Assembly (NCBI GenBank): GCA_029204225.1
Contig: CM055109.1
Span: 37,980,991 to 38,044,990, forward strand
DNA length: 64,000 bases
Direction: 5' to 3'
Source: Diphasiastrum complanatum
Taxonomy: Eukaryota; Streptophyta; Lycopodiopsida; Lycopodiales; Lycopodiaceae
Position numbers and translations under genes: made by a program. Positions 34,901 to 38,995 of the stretch are shown in pieces. The notes beneath the pieces were generated by a model. It did no database searches and had not been told where the DNA came from. It worked only from the letters and a program-made list of their open reading frames with translations. Each line of letters starts with the position of its first letter. Within the stretch, counting starts at the first letter, position 1.

Positions 34901-37736
34901 AGCATATTATTGTAGACATTCTCTTATAACAACTGTTAGCAATCTTGATGTTAAAAATTGTGTATGTACTAGAGATAAAGAGTTCAAATGTTCTCATGTG
35001 CTATCCTCATGATCTAGATCACTTAGAGATATAGTCATAGATGAAACTACAAGACCACTTGATCCTATTGTAGTATTGATCAACCTCATGCAATCCACAA
35101 ATTCAATTGACTGCCCGTTGTTCTTATTGCTAGGAGTTGGTAATAAGTGAAACTAATGTTCAGGGAACCAGTATATGTTGCATGACCAAACTCTACTCCA
35201 TGCTAGTAGAGTTTGGTAGTTGTTGAAATCCGACAATTTTGTAATTGAGCCATCTATGACAGGCATTTTGAGATCGAACAAAAGAAGATTGAGCCTTTTG
35301 GAAAATCTAATTTGTTGAGGATCCTTGGAAACAATGGTTGTGTCCATTCTGAACCATTTGCTTTGGAATGGAACATGTTCCGAACTATTGGAATAATATT
35401 TTTTAATTTTATTTTTAAAATTCAATTGAAAAAATTCCCTTTCCAAAAAATTGTGCTTTAAAAGCACCAATTTGAACTTGAGGCTCTATCTGATTTATAA
35501 CAGCCTGTGAGGACTCTTTAATAGTCTGTACCTCATCTGCATAGCCATAGTTGCCCGTTCCGGAACAGCACGCATTCTGGAACACGTTCGGTTCGGTTCT
35601 GGAGCTTGAGCAAAATAAAAATTTGAAAAATATGTAAAATTTAACACAGGATTTCTGCAGCCAACGACCCAAGCACAAATACTGGTAGCAGGTCTTCTGC
35701 TTCGCGGGGCTCATGCAGTTCTTTTTCATTTAGTGATGATCACGGCAAGCAAAGTACTAGTTTTCAGATGGGAAATGAGAAAGATGCTGAAAAAGGGAAT
35801 TCTGCGGATGTCAAAGATGCATCTTTTTTCCATCTGGCTACCCTAAGCAAACCTGAAGCGTCAGTATTTGTGCTTGGGTCGTTTGGCTACTATGGAAATA
35901 AGGTGATTTATCTTGCCTTTGAACGATCTTTAACATCCAGGTAAGCTCTTGAATCTTTACCTTGTGAATCTATGGCTGAAAAGCAAACGGACTACAACGT
36001 TCTCGAGTATAATTCCAGTTGCAGCAGCTCTGTTCACAAAGCATCCTTCTGTTCACAAACCCAAGAATGGGACTTGACAGTTTTCGGAGCTTCTGACTTC
36101 TAGTTTTCTTTTGGAAAGATTGTATTTTTAGGCTTGAATACCTGCTCTCTTTAAATTTAAAAAAAAAACATTCTGACCCCGTACAGTACATTCTGACCCA
36201 AAAAGGGTCGGAACGGGTTTCTAAGCTGCATATATGTATAAGAGTGCCTCAAATCTGCAGGTGGCTGCATCATATCTTCAAATCGACTCTGCATCTTAAC
36301 TTCAATTCTCTGACCCTCTACTGTCTGTCTTTCATCTTCAACTTTTCTATTTCTCAAGTGCAAGGCTTTATCATTCATCCTCAACCAACAAAAATGGCAT
36401 GATTATCGTGTGAAAAACAGACATTACTATACCTCAAGATGTAGAGATCAAAACGGGCAGCTGTAAGGGATAGTACATCCGGCCTTCTTTCCATGCTTTG
36501 AGAACCTACAAATATTCTGTGTGCTGGTGAATTGTTCAATGTCTTATAACGCTTGGAAACTACTTAGATTTTTAATGGCCCCCAATACTTTTCCCCATAT
36601 ATTCTTGATTTTGAAAAGAATAGCGAAAAAAAAAACATTTCAAATTTTTTTTCTACCCACTTTCCGTTTTTTAATGCGTTTGGAATGCGCGTTCTGAAAT
36701 GAAACAGGTAGCTATGAAATTTGTGTGTTCCAACATTTTCAGCAAGTCCCCTTGTAGATATAGAAAGCATTCTGTTCTTCATGTACTCGGGAGTTTTGTG
36801 CATGAGAAGGAATTGTTATTACCCTGAATTTTCAATGCAAACTGCCCGAGATGTGCTTAATATACTGTCCTGCAGAGAGTTAAGTAGCTATGTGGTTGTT
36901 AACTAGTTTATGGCGTATGCGAGGTAGAATCTAATTGGAATTAGGCATCTGAGGCTCATTGGTAAGCTTCAGATTTTGGAGTCCCCATGTCCTATGAGGC
37001 TGGGAGTTCTTGCTTTATGTGCCCACAATCACTTAGTGAGCATTTGTGCCAACCTTTAGTTTGTGCCGTCGTTTTCAAATTGGCAAGCTATTTTAATTCA
37101 ATACAATGAGGAATTTGTGAGCTCATTGATGAGGTTCCATTCACAACGAATTTCATATATTTCTGATCTTTGTTACTGTTTCTTTGCATTGTTAATGGTT
37201 TTTTAATCAAGCCATGTGAATTTTGTGGTTCAATTCTATGATTGAATGCTACATTGTTCTTGGAATCTGTATCTCCAGCATTGCTCAACTCAGTTTTGCC
37301 AAATATGTTAGCCTTACTCAGTTAATTGAATAGCTTTTTCTTCTTTGGAAGATGATATCAGCTGAGTTGATTGGGCGTTGTTACAGGTAGCATTGTCAAT
37401 CTGGTCATTCCTCGTCCAAAGCCAACAGGTGAAGAAGTTCCTGGCGTCGGAAAGGTACTCTTTTTGTTGACATTTTTGAATAGGAATATTTTGCTATTAG
37501 GCAGTTTTGTCAAGTTGTTACAATGTATGTTTTCTCTTCCTCAAGTTGCATCACACAATTAACGTGATTATGGCTTTTTTGGTATCCCTTTTCTGCAGGT
37601 ATTTGTTGAGTATTCAGACACACAAGGTGCATCCAAGGCGAAAGCAGCAATACATGGAAGAAAATTTGGTGGCAAACCTGTTGTTGCCGTGTTTTATCCT
37701 GAAGAAAAGCTTTTGGAGAGAGATTATGGAGGCTGA
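1038..37736 (+). CDS. U2AF65: U2 snRNP auxiliary factor large subunit (U2AF65), 3' twelve exons
   Basis: U2AF65 binds the polypyrimidine tract of introns in the nucleus and helps recruit U2 snRNP. Exons are 1038-1097, 1656-1716, 1845-1957, 2111-2226, 2357-2455, 23113-23188, 23325-23413, 33048-33111, 33329-33478, 34795-34876, 37387-37454 and 37599-37736. All introns are GT-AG and the exons total 1116 nt (371 codons plus stop). In fragment numbering, RRM1 starts with VYVGGL (8-13), RRM2 has VFVGGL (128-133) and KGYGFCVY (167-174), and the UHM spans about 266-371 with GRKFGGK, the R-x-F motif of that fold. The LNLAAVGLTPG linker is typical of plant U2AF65. The N-terminal RS region lies upstream of the window. 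Frame and motifs look intact, so I infer a working gene despite 20.7-kb and 9.6-kb transposon-filled introns. Confidence 0.93.
1656..1716 (+). CDS. U2AF65: U2AF65 exon: RRM1 helix 1
   Basis: Codes for TIATYFSQVMAAIGGNTAGP plus the first base of a Gly codon. The acceptor is TTTCAG and the donor GTATAG. Sixty-one nt, ending in phase 1. Confidence 0.93.
1845..1957 (+). CDS. U2AF65: U2AF65 exon: RRM1 central strands and helix 2
   Basis: Completes the split Gly, then codes VVNVYINHEKKFAFVEMR and NAMALDGIIFE. KFAFVEM fills the RNP1 position. The acceptor is TTCTAG and the donor GTAATC. 113 nt, ending in phase 0. Confidence 0.93.
2111..2226 (+). CDS. U2AF65: U2AF65 exon: end of RRM1 and inter-RRM linker
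   Basis: Codes GVSVRVRRPSDYNPSMAS and the linker LNLAAVGLTPG, a plant U2AF65 signature. The acceptor is TGGCAG and the donor GTAAGA. Ends in phase 2 within a Gly codon. Confidence 0.93.
2357..2455 (+). CDS. U2AF65: U2AF65 exon: start of RRM2
   Basis: Codes for GPDRVFVGGLPYYLTE and IKELLESFG. VFVGGL is RNP2 of RRM2. The donor GTAAGG at 2456 opens the 20.7-kb intron. Ends in phase 2, and the next exon at 23113 supplies the last base of the Gly codon. Confidence 0.92.
4633..4876 (+). mobile_element. GC-rich GGACGCG-family repeat, copy 1
   Basis: A 244-bp block made of GTCCGCGTCCG-type motifs with an A/T homopolymer centre. One end carries GCAGACGTGAGGGTCCGGGC (terminus A) and the other CGCCATCCGCTTCCTTAG (terminus B reversed). 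CAATCAT occurs on both sides (4626-4632 and 4877-4883), consistent with a 7-8 bp target-site duplication. No coding potential beyond low-complexity frames. Confidence 0.7.
6250..6601 (-). mobile_element. GC-rich GGACGCG-family repeat, copy 2, with perfect 8-bp duplication
   Basis: Runs from CTAAGGAAGCGGATGGCGGA (terminus B) to GGACCCTCATCCCTG (terminus A reversed). It is flanked by CTTGGAAC at 6242-6249 and again at 6602-6609, a perfect 8-bp target-site duplication. That length is characteristic of hAT transposition. It sits inside the left arm of hAT copy A, so it moved in later. Confidence 0.8.
6781..7035 (+). repeat. 84-85 bp tandem repeat in hAT copy A, about 3 units
   Basis: Units begin TGTGGGGGAGCAG at 6783, 6867 and 6952. 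Each contains CCAATSGGAGTGCAGCAYGTG and ends near a CACATGG. The equivalent region of copy B (14565-14770) has the same repeats reversed. Subterminal repeats of this kind often bind hAT transposase. That role is inferred here. Confidence 0.65.
7213..7581 (+). CDS. Small conserved accessory ORF of hAT family (copy A)
   Basis: A 122-residue, highly charged protein starting MGERIPSKPEGEARRKLEE and ending in an acidic tail (EDEESVKD). The region around residues 10-45 is rich in Arg, Lys and Glu and could form a helix. A central block, AVELDLDEQIGMNF, is followed by QLIMVRERAA and a RANQEA repeat. I do not recognise the family. It points toward the 3' end of the minus-strand transposase remnant, so the two are convergent. 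Copy B has the same ORF, roughly three quarters identical by eye, also open from ATG to stop. It could be an accessory transposition protein or a captured host fragment. Confidence 0.6.
   Translation: MGERIPSKPEGEARRKLEEVVRRHNERHRKQEADIAEMLRQTRQRNPEPEPPAAPIVVPTPAVELDLDEQIGMNFTRWQLIMVRERAARCRANQEADRANQEAERERQNNAPDEDEESVKDP
7918..10155 (-). pseudogene. hAT transposase remnant, BED zinc finger and C-terminal tail, catalytic core deleted (copy A)
   Basis: The likely start is the Met at 10155 (MVHSNLAGLWDEVDVV), matching copy B. A BED-type finger follows (RCQYCVVEFVATLTRLKGHL), then about 200 Pro/Ser-rich residues and an hAT block (NLIYELNLPFAITDSEPF). The frame breaks near 9046. The DUF659 entry motif GCSIMSDG is readable just after this, but its Trp codon is a stop. 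The DUF659 core and hATC dimerisation domain are absent. The C-terminal part (RKRPGRPKGALNKKG, an AT-hook-like motif, then an acidic tail) continues to about 8080. The stop present in copy B is lost, so the frame runs on to 7918. It could not catalyse transposition. Confidence 0.7.
10488..10690 (-). mobile_element. GC-rich GGACGCG-family repeat, copy 3
   Basis: Begins CTAATGTATCGGACGTTGCG (variant terminus B) next to the right end of hAT copy A, and ends in GTCCGGCCCGAATGCGCATCC. The interior is an A/T homopolymer centre flanked by GCGTCCGG-type motifs. ATGTAT lies just outside both ends (10482-10487 and 10691-10696), a possible short duplication. Confidence 0.55.
10699..10838 (-). mobile_element. 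GC-rich GGACGCG-family repeat, copy 4
   Basis: Runs from CTAAGGTGGCGGACCCCGGA (terminus B) to GGCCCGGACCCTCATGTCTG (terminus A reversed). At 140 bp it is the shortest copy with both ends recognisable. No clean flanking duplication is visible in the AT-rich flanks. Confidence 0.6.
10856..11070 (-). mobile_element. GC-rich GGACGCG-family repeat, copy 5
   Basis: Begins CTAAGGTAGCAGACGCTGCG after an AT run and ends near GTCCGGCTCGGACGCTCTGA. The terminus A sequence is degenerate or lost. It is followed directly by a CACGTG/GGTACC palindrome-rich scrap (about 11071-11144) that ends GGATCTATGGTATGTAT, the same ending as hAT copy A. Confidence 0.5.
11145..11201. repeat. TA microsatellite
   Basis: A (TA)n run that abuts the CATAG terminus of hAT copy B. 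A second run flanks the other end at 14988-15027. Confidence 0.9.
11551..13466 (+). pseudogene. hAT transposase remnant, core deleted (copy B)
   Basis: The start Met at 11551 (MVQSDLSGLWDEVDIV) matches copy A. The BED finger reads RCRYSLVEFVASLTRLKGHL: the second Cys of the C-x2-C pair is Ser, so zinc binding is probably lost. A TGA at 11779 replaces the Arg codon that follows IRQ in copy A, and a TAG at 12109 replaces a Gln codon. Both are C-to-T changes. After NLIYELNLPFAITDSEPF the frame shifts near 12655. The readable YGCNIMSD is then joined straight to Pro-rich sequence of the C-terminal region, deleting the catalytic core. The end (RKRPGRPKGAPNKKG, then an acidic tail, stop at 13464-13466) is open. 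The junction differs from copy A. Confidence 0.7.
13987..14373 (-). CDS. Small conserved accessory ORF of hAT family (copy B)
   Basis: A 128-residue minus-strand ORF. The Met at residue 8 (MAERIPSKAEGGVRGKLEE) aligns with the copy A start. The block AVELDLDEQIGMNF and the following QLIMVRERA are identical to copy A, and the RANQEA/RANREA repeat and acidic end are kept. It stays open while the transposase in the same element has two nonsense mutations, a frameshift and a large deletion. No known domain is recognised. It is convergent with the transposase remnant. Confidence 0.6.
   Translation of the reverse strand: MKRRSIEMAERIPSKAEGGVRGKLEEDNQRHNKRHRKQEADIREMLLQTRQRNQEPESPAPVVDPVPAVELDLDEQIGMNFTPRQLIMVRERATRRRANQEAPRANREAEQERQNNASDEGKESVEDQ
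14565..14770 (-). repeat. Tandem repeat in hAT copy B, about 2.5 units
   Basis: Contains GCCCCCATGTGATGCT followed by TTGGTCTCCCATTGG, repeated at about 100-bp spacing. It corresponds, inverted, to the 84-bp repeats at 6781-7035 of copy A and lies at the same subterminal place next to the accessory ORF promoter side. Confidence 0.55.
14988..15027. repeat. TA microsatellite
   Basis: A (TA)n run between the right end of hAT copy B and GC-rich repeat copy 6. Confidence 0.9.
15028..15215 (+). mobile_element. GC-rich GGACGCG-family repeat, copy 6 (truncated)
   Basis: Starts CATACATGAGGGTCTGGGCG (terminus A) and continues with GCGTCCGCGTCCGACG, an A/T core and GGACGCGGACGCGGACGTG. Terminus B is not found. 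Confidence 0.55.
15294..16023 (+). repeat. GA arrays and two 317-bp tandem units in front of hAT gene C
   Basis: Three (GA)n runs (15294-15380, 15638-15697, 15959-16023) alternate with two nearly identical stretches (15381-15637 and 15698-15958). Each stretch holds GT-rich sequence, then GGGGTTTAGGGTTTAGGG (a telo-box-like motif) and a GGATTTCCGTGCTTCTG end. The period is 317 bp. The last GA run ends directly at the ATG of hAT gene C, so this may be its promoter or 5' UTR. Confidence 0.8.
16024..19320 (+). pseudogene. hAT transposase gene C, intron-containing, nearly full length
   Basis: Probable exons: 16024-17051, 17154-17377, 17466 to about 17790, 17910-18119, 18209-18341, 18430-18607 and 18714-19320. 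The ATG follows a GA array and opens a BED finger (WSCPFCRKQFTGNASRVRAHL). A Pro/Ala-rich spacer leads to DUF659 (YGCSIMVDGWTDRRKRPLIN, VVTDNASN, AAHSLDLLLHSIG). Later exons give IYEFMDRIGESLQ, WEKFHRPIHSVAYILHP, the hATC part (LALRVLSQ, VHMNRRNRL) and a tail with an AT-hook-like GRPRGRPTKRGR. A stop after HLGGLRV, a frame change near 16200, another near 18450, one near 19080, and a donor apparently reading AT after DPAR argue that it is inactive. The domain order is otherwise complete, so an autonomous parent existed. Confidence 0.75.
19471..19549. repeat. GA microsatellite downstream of hAT gene C
   Basis: Uninterrupted (AG)n about 150 bp after the last hAT C codon, mirroring the arrays in front of it. 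From 19550 to 19860 I see no gene, only AAACCCTAAACC-like motifs. Confidence 0.9.
19930..20790. repeat. Diverged tandem duplication with GTCCGACGGCCC motif
   Basis: Two related blocks. GTCACGTGAAATGGACT at 19970 pairs with GTCAAGCGAAATGGACT at 20418, both followed by GTCCGACGGCCC, TTTCGGCCA and CCTGTGGGA. TAATTAGTAAGC is at 20149 and 20722. Spacing changes from about 448 to 573 bp, so the second unit has an extra segment. No convincing protein. Probably part of an unrecognised mobile element. Confidence 0.5.
21270..21520 (-). mobile_element. GC-rich GGACGCG-family repeat, copy 7
   Basis: The left side is a run of T/A homopolymers with GGACGTGTTCGCGTCTGGACG, and the right side ends GCGGCCCGCACCCTCATCCC (terminus A reversed). 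It meets copy 8 terminus A to terminus A across a short AT spacer. Confidence 0.55.
21534..21824 (+). mobile_element. GC-rich GGACGCG-family repeat, copy 8
   Basis: Starts CAGACATGAGCGTCCCGGGC (terminus A) and ends CGCCATCCGCTTCCTTAG (terminus B reversed), so both ends are intact. The flanks are AT-rich (TATAATAT against TTATATAT), too degenerate to prove a duplication. Confidence 0.65.
21838..21915 (-). mobile_element. GC-rich GGACGCG-family repeat, copy 9 (deleted)
   Basis: CTAAGGAAGCGGATAA (terminus B) is fused after a few bases to a terminus A-like CGTGAGCGTCC and then GCGTCCGCGTCCGCGTCC. This looks like an internal deletion or an abortive rearrangement. Confidence 0.45.
21941..22229 (-). 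mobile_element. End fragment of the hAT A/B family
   Basis: Matches copy A from about 10216 to 10479: the shared GCGGAAGGCTGGAAAAACCA start, a GGGCAGGGAGAGAGATGAAG stretch, an AT-rich part, and a GGTACC-rich tail ending GGATCTATG. Only the 5' end of the transposase side of the element is present. Confidence 0.65.
22676..22858 (-). mobile_element. GC-rich GGACGCG-family repeat, copy 10 (diverged)
   Basis: Begins around GGGGACCCCGGGCGCGGGCG, has the A/T core, and ends CCTCCGGACGCGCATCCCTG, a diverged terminus A. It is followed by an ACT microsatellite. It is the last copy before the U2AF exon at 23113, and I saw no copies after this exon. Confidence 0.5.
23113..23188 (+). CDS. U2AF65: U2AF65 exon: RRM2 RNP1
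   Basis: Codes for PLRGFDLVKDRDTGNSKGYG and FCVYQ. KGYGFCVY is RNP1 of RRM2. It follows TTTTTTAG and is followed by GTTTGT. Its first base completes the Gly codon opened at 2454-2455. Confidence 0.93.
23325..23413 (+). CDS. U2AF65: U2AF65 exon: end of RRM2
   Basis: Codes for DPAVTDVACAALNGLKMGDK and TLTVRRASA. Ends in phase 2 with donor GTTGAT. Its last 12 bases plus the donor recur at 24262-24279. Confidence 0.92.
23402..23665 (+). repeat. First copy of a direct duplication covering the U2AF exon end
   Basis: Starts TGCTTCTGCAAGGTTGATAC, continues through intron sequence (TCTACATTTTGATGACC) and reaches CATAGTTCCTGGAATGG. The second copy is 860 bp downstream. Differences are scattered, so the duplication is not very recent. 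Confidence 0.8.
23850..24219 (+). pseudogene. Ty1/copia protease to GAG-pre-integrase fragment
   Basis: Reads as the copia stretch after the protease active site: ANDGECAIKGIGTI, NVHLDDVLFIPSITKNLLSV, SQLLSKGLKVEFDGDACMI, KRQGKLFKLD and EVWHK, then a stop. The same order is seen in the larger copia at 53.5 kb (VPTLTRNLLSVGQL, KQGRLFKLD). No LTR or other domain accompanies it. It lies between the two copies of the exon-end duplication. Confidence 0.75.
24262..24545 (+). repeat. Second copy of the exon-end duplication, with cryptic donor
   Basis: Repeats TGCTTCTGCAAGGTTGATAC and about 270 bp of the following intron, including CATAGTTCCTGGAACGG. The duplicated AAG/GTTGAT is a potential extra 5' splice site at about 24274. 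From 24546 to 25914 I see no gene, only intron sequence rich in GGAAC and TTCCTTAGG motifs. Confidence 0.8.
25915..25960. repeat. CT microsatellite before LINE-like unit 1
   Basis: (CT)n preceded by a poly-G run. It is the first of three CT arrays that separate the two LINE ORF1-like units. Confidence 0.9.
25990..26220 (+). repeat. TCCTCCATCGCACCTG minisatellite
   Basis: Several copies of GTCCTCCATCGCACCTGTCC and of a longer unit containing GCTGATCTGCTGGCTCCATC. It lies between the CT array and the first ORF Met and may be 5' untranslated. Confidence 0.7.
26246..27125 (+). pseudogene. LINE ORF1-like protein remnant, unit 1
   Basis: Opens at a Met at 26246. Residues about 40-110 look coiled-coil (LRDDQLRLFEYLNNH, ELDTSIQELKNEVAVIKSE, QQLENQVEQ). 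The frame then changes near 26625, after which another frame reads LNVRVRGIPNSQNAIEEAEK and KDLDTLVIRVAS, a stop, and then IYLDEDLTFIQVQERKKARQ to a terminal stop. Coiled coil, RRM-like centre and a DEDLT-x-Q C-terminal block is the layout of L1-type ORF1 RNA-binding proteins. No endonuclease or reverse transcriptase follows. The assignment rests on pattern recognition only. Confidence 0.5.
27312..27359. repeat. CT microsatellite between LINE-like units 1 and 2
   Basis: (CT)n immediately after GGCATGGAAAAGACGTTCAT, the conserved 3' end of unit 1. Confidence 0.9.
27658..28720 (+). pseudogene. LINE ORF1-like protein remnant, unit 2
   Basis: A Met at 27658 (MADWQSVNRKGKKK) opens a Pro/Ser-rich region broken by frame changes. 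From about 28200 a frame reads SSWANVLKGSKQVIFEEHQK, RDLKVLNVRLRG and VDKLQFTTVFLRFKDAL, and after a shift IFMDEDLTPIQWTERK. The VLNVRLRG and DEDLTPIQ blocks align in order with unit 1. The 3' sequence GGCATGGAAAAGACATTAAT also matches unit 1. Only the ORF1-like part is present, as in half-LINE elements. Confidence 0.5.
28870..28920. repeat. CT microsatellite after LINE-like unit 2
   Basis: (CT)n following the GGCATGGAAAAGAC-type 3' end of unit 2, the same arrangement as at 27312. Confidence 0.9.
29090..32065 (-). pseudogene. hAT transposase gene D, decayed
   Basis: A Met at 32065 opens a BED-like finger (RWRCLHCGWVFTRSLTRIRA) and a Gly/Pro-rich spacer. The next recognisable part is a late DUF659 block near 31200-31375 (EHPTIVWTPCVAHCIDLL). 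The GWTD section that should come before it is deleted. Downstream on the minus strand lie GLIYEFEWRFRRRPW (about 30740), WDYFHRPIHAVAHMLHPFWR (about 30560), an hATC part (RLAERVLSQDCSAYACEWNW, about 30160) and a tail VNPNSCLVD. The breaks fall where introns occur in gene C (for example after DEDR), so the two share gene structure. Frames are interrupted repeatedly, so it is inactive. Confidence 0.7.
29220..29400. repeat. CTCTGGCCCCC minisatellite in hAT D tail
   Basis: Repeated CTCCTCTGGCCCCCCTCTGC units. On the minus strand they encode an Arg/Gly/Glu-rich low-complexity tail at the end of hAT gene D. Confidence 0.75.
32180..33047 (+). other. Intron remainder, no gene seen
   Basis: AT-rich sequence between hAT D and the U2AF exon at 33048. 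I see no coding region, repeat or RNA gene. It ends in the acceptor TGTGCAG. Confidence 0.6.
33048..33111 (+). CDS. U2AF65: U2AF65 exon: RRM2-UHM linker
   Basis: Codes for GQPKPDQANVLAHAQHQIAL and Q after completing a Ser codon. The HAQHQIALQ block is conserved in plant U2AF65. The donor is GTGACT. Confidence 0.92.
33329..33478 (+). CDS. U2AF65: U2AF65 exon: Gly/Met-rich linker and start of UHM
   Basis: Codes for 50 residues: KLALQATGANPMGTTG, FMMGFPGMALGMGDGM, and IPTKVVCLTE, the first strand of the UHM. The acceptor is ATCCAG and the donor GTATGT. Confidence 0.92.
34462..34718. mobile_element. hAT MITE with perfect 8-bp target-site duplication
   Basis: Starts CATAGTACCCACGGTTCTCA and ends GGTTCTCAGGAACTATG, with long internal inverted repeats of GAACCGTGG/CCACGGTTC. 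GCTCCCTC flanks it on both sides (34454-34461 and 34719-34726). The CATAG terminus is shared with hAT copies A and B. It lies in the intron before the exon at 34795. Confidence 0.85.
34795..34876 (+). CDS. U2AF65: U2AF65 exon: UHM acidic helix
   Basis: Codes for VVSPNELKDDEEFDEIFEDM and KDECGKY plus one base. The acidic helix fits UHM helix A, which contacts ligand-motif peptides. The acceptor is TTGCAG and the donor GTTCGC. Confidence 0.92.
34877..37386 (+). other. 2.5-kb U2AF65 intron
   Basis: No gene is recognised. GGAAC/GTTCC-rich segments (about 35320-35610 and 36170-36240) look like decayed inverted-repeat elements, but I could not find paired ends. The intron closes with TGTTACAG. Confidence 0.6.
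37387..37454 (+). CDS. U2AF65: U2AF65 exon: UHM central strands
   Basis: Completes a Gly codon and codes SIVNLVIPRPKPTGEEVPGV and GK. The IPRP motif is typical of U2AF65 UHMs. The donor is GTACTC. Confidence 0.92.
37599..37736 (+). CDS. U2AF65: U2AF65 last exon: end of UHM and stop
   Basis: Codes for VFVEYSDTQGASKAKAAIHG, RKFGGKPVVAVFYPEEK and LLERDYGG, then TGA. RKF fills the UHM R-x-F position that grips the ligand Trp. The acceptor is TCTGCAG. Confidence 0.93.
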   Translation, partial: VFVEYSDTQGASKAKAAIHGRKFGGKPVVAVFYPEEKLLERDYGG

Positions 37737-37825
37737 GGGGATGATGGAGGCTGAGGGGATGGTTGGTGTTTCATCCTGAAGGAAAGTTTTTGGAGAGATT
37801 ATAGAGGCCAAGGAGATGCTCAGTA
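37690..37825 (+). repeat. Partial duplication of the last-exon tail in the 3' UTR
   Basis: TATCCTGAAGAAAAGCTTTT with the following TTGGAGAGAGATTATGGAGG is echoed at about 37772-37815 as a diverged copy. GAGGCTGAGGGGATG is repeated twice at the stop codon. Confidence 0.7.
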
Positions 37826-38879
37826 AGATATATACATGAATATGTATAAATGGGTTGTAAGGAATTTATTCCTTAAGGGGGTTGCTTCTTATGGAGACAT
37901 CATCTGTGCAGTCCAACCAAATACCGTAAATGGATGGCAATTTCAGATCTTGCTAGTTCTTACATCAAAGTTCTTAACCTTTTTTTGTGACACATTCTTG
38001 TCTCTGAAAATTTTCAATTTGTTTAAGAACGCCAGCTTTGAGATCCTTTCTTCAAGGAGGGCTAGTTGTATGAATGCTCTTTGCATTAATTTGAAAGTGT
38101 GATAAAAAAAATCACAAGGAAACATATTTGCTAAGTGGGGTTATATAATGTTGTAAAATTTGTCTTTGCATTCTGTGAATGGTACAAAATTCTTCTTATT
38201 GTCTGTTCTGTTATCTCTCGATTGATCTGGCTGTAAAGGCTTATTTTCTTCCAGACGAGAGGGGCATATCTTACAATTTTGTGGCAGCGATTCTATTGAT
38301 AACTTTCTGCGATTTCTGTTTTACTCAAAGAAATAAATTCAATGTGCTGCTGCTGTCGTAGAATCAATTTTTAGTACAATCGGTGCTAGGTATATTTGAT
38401 ATTTATGACCTTTTTACAATGCCGCTGGGCATCAGCAATGGATGTAGTATAACAAGGCGAATAGACAACGAGCTTCTTTATATTCTTACACATATGCACT
38501 AGGTTCGACATTCAAGGAAGGTGAAGCCCTTCGATATCATTGATGATAGTGTAATGGATTGGTTCATTATTGAAGGTTAAATGTTCTTAGATAGATTATT
38601 TCTACGAATTTGAGGGGGAAATTTTGAATAAGCTTTTGAATGACTAAATTTTGAATATTTCCAGCACAATGTTTGAGAGGCGAATTTTACAGCTCCCCTG
38701 GTTTTCATTAGTTCTTGAGCCAATTGCTGAGAGAGGATATGAAAGAAAAGTCACAGGTAATTAGCAGTGTTTAAGTCAATATGGTCAACAATGGTATTAC
38801 ATAAAACTTTATAGCAATATGCTGTCAATGATTTCTTCCAGCCATAGTTTAATGAAATGTGTGATGTTGCAATCTCTTC
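37826..38879 (+). other. 3' flank of U2AF65, no gene seen
   Basis: Probably 3' UTR and flanking DNA. AATAAA-like hexamers are present (for example near 38330), but I cannot choose a polyadenylation site. Confidence 0.5.
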
Positions 38880-38894
38880 ATTCTTGTTAGTCCA

Positions 38895-38980
38895 ACCAAC
38901 GGGGTTGGCTCAATTGGTTAGCTTGGCATCCAAAGTTTCTTTGGTCCCAGGTTCGAGCCTCCCCTTGGAAACCAAGAAGC
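38895..38980 (+). mobile_element. tRNA-like SINE with perfect 15-bp target-site duplication
   Basis: An 86-bp body with an A-box-like TTGGCTCAATTGG and a B-box-like GGTTCGAGCC, ending GGAAACCAAGAAGC. ATTCTTGTTAGTCCA is present on both sides (38880-38894 and 38981-38995). It is too short and poorly paired for a functional tRNA. Confidence 0.85.
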
Positions 38981-38995
38981 ATTCTTGTTAGTCCA

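Noticed and set aside
38895-38980. Possible tRNA gene
   Set aside because: A- and B-box-like motifs are present, but a cloverleaf cannot be formed well, and the perfect flanking 15-bp repeats point to a SINE insertion.
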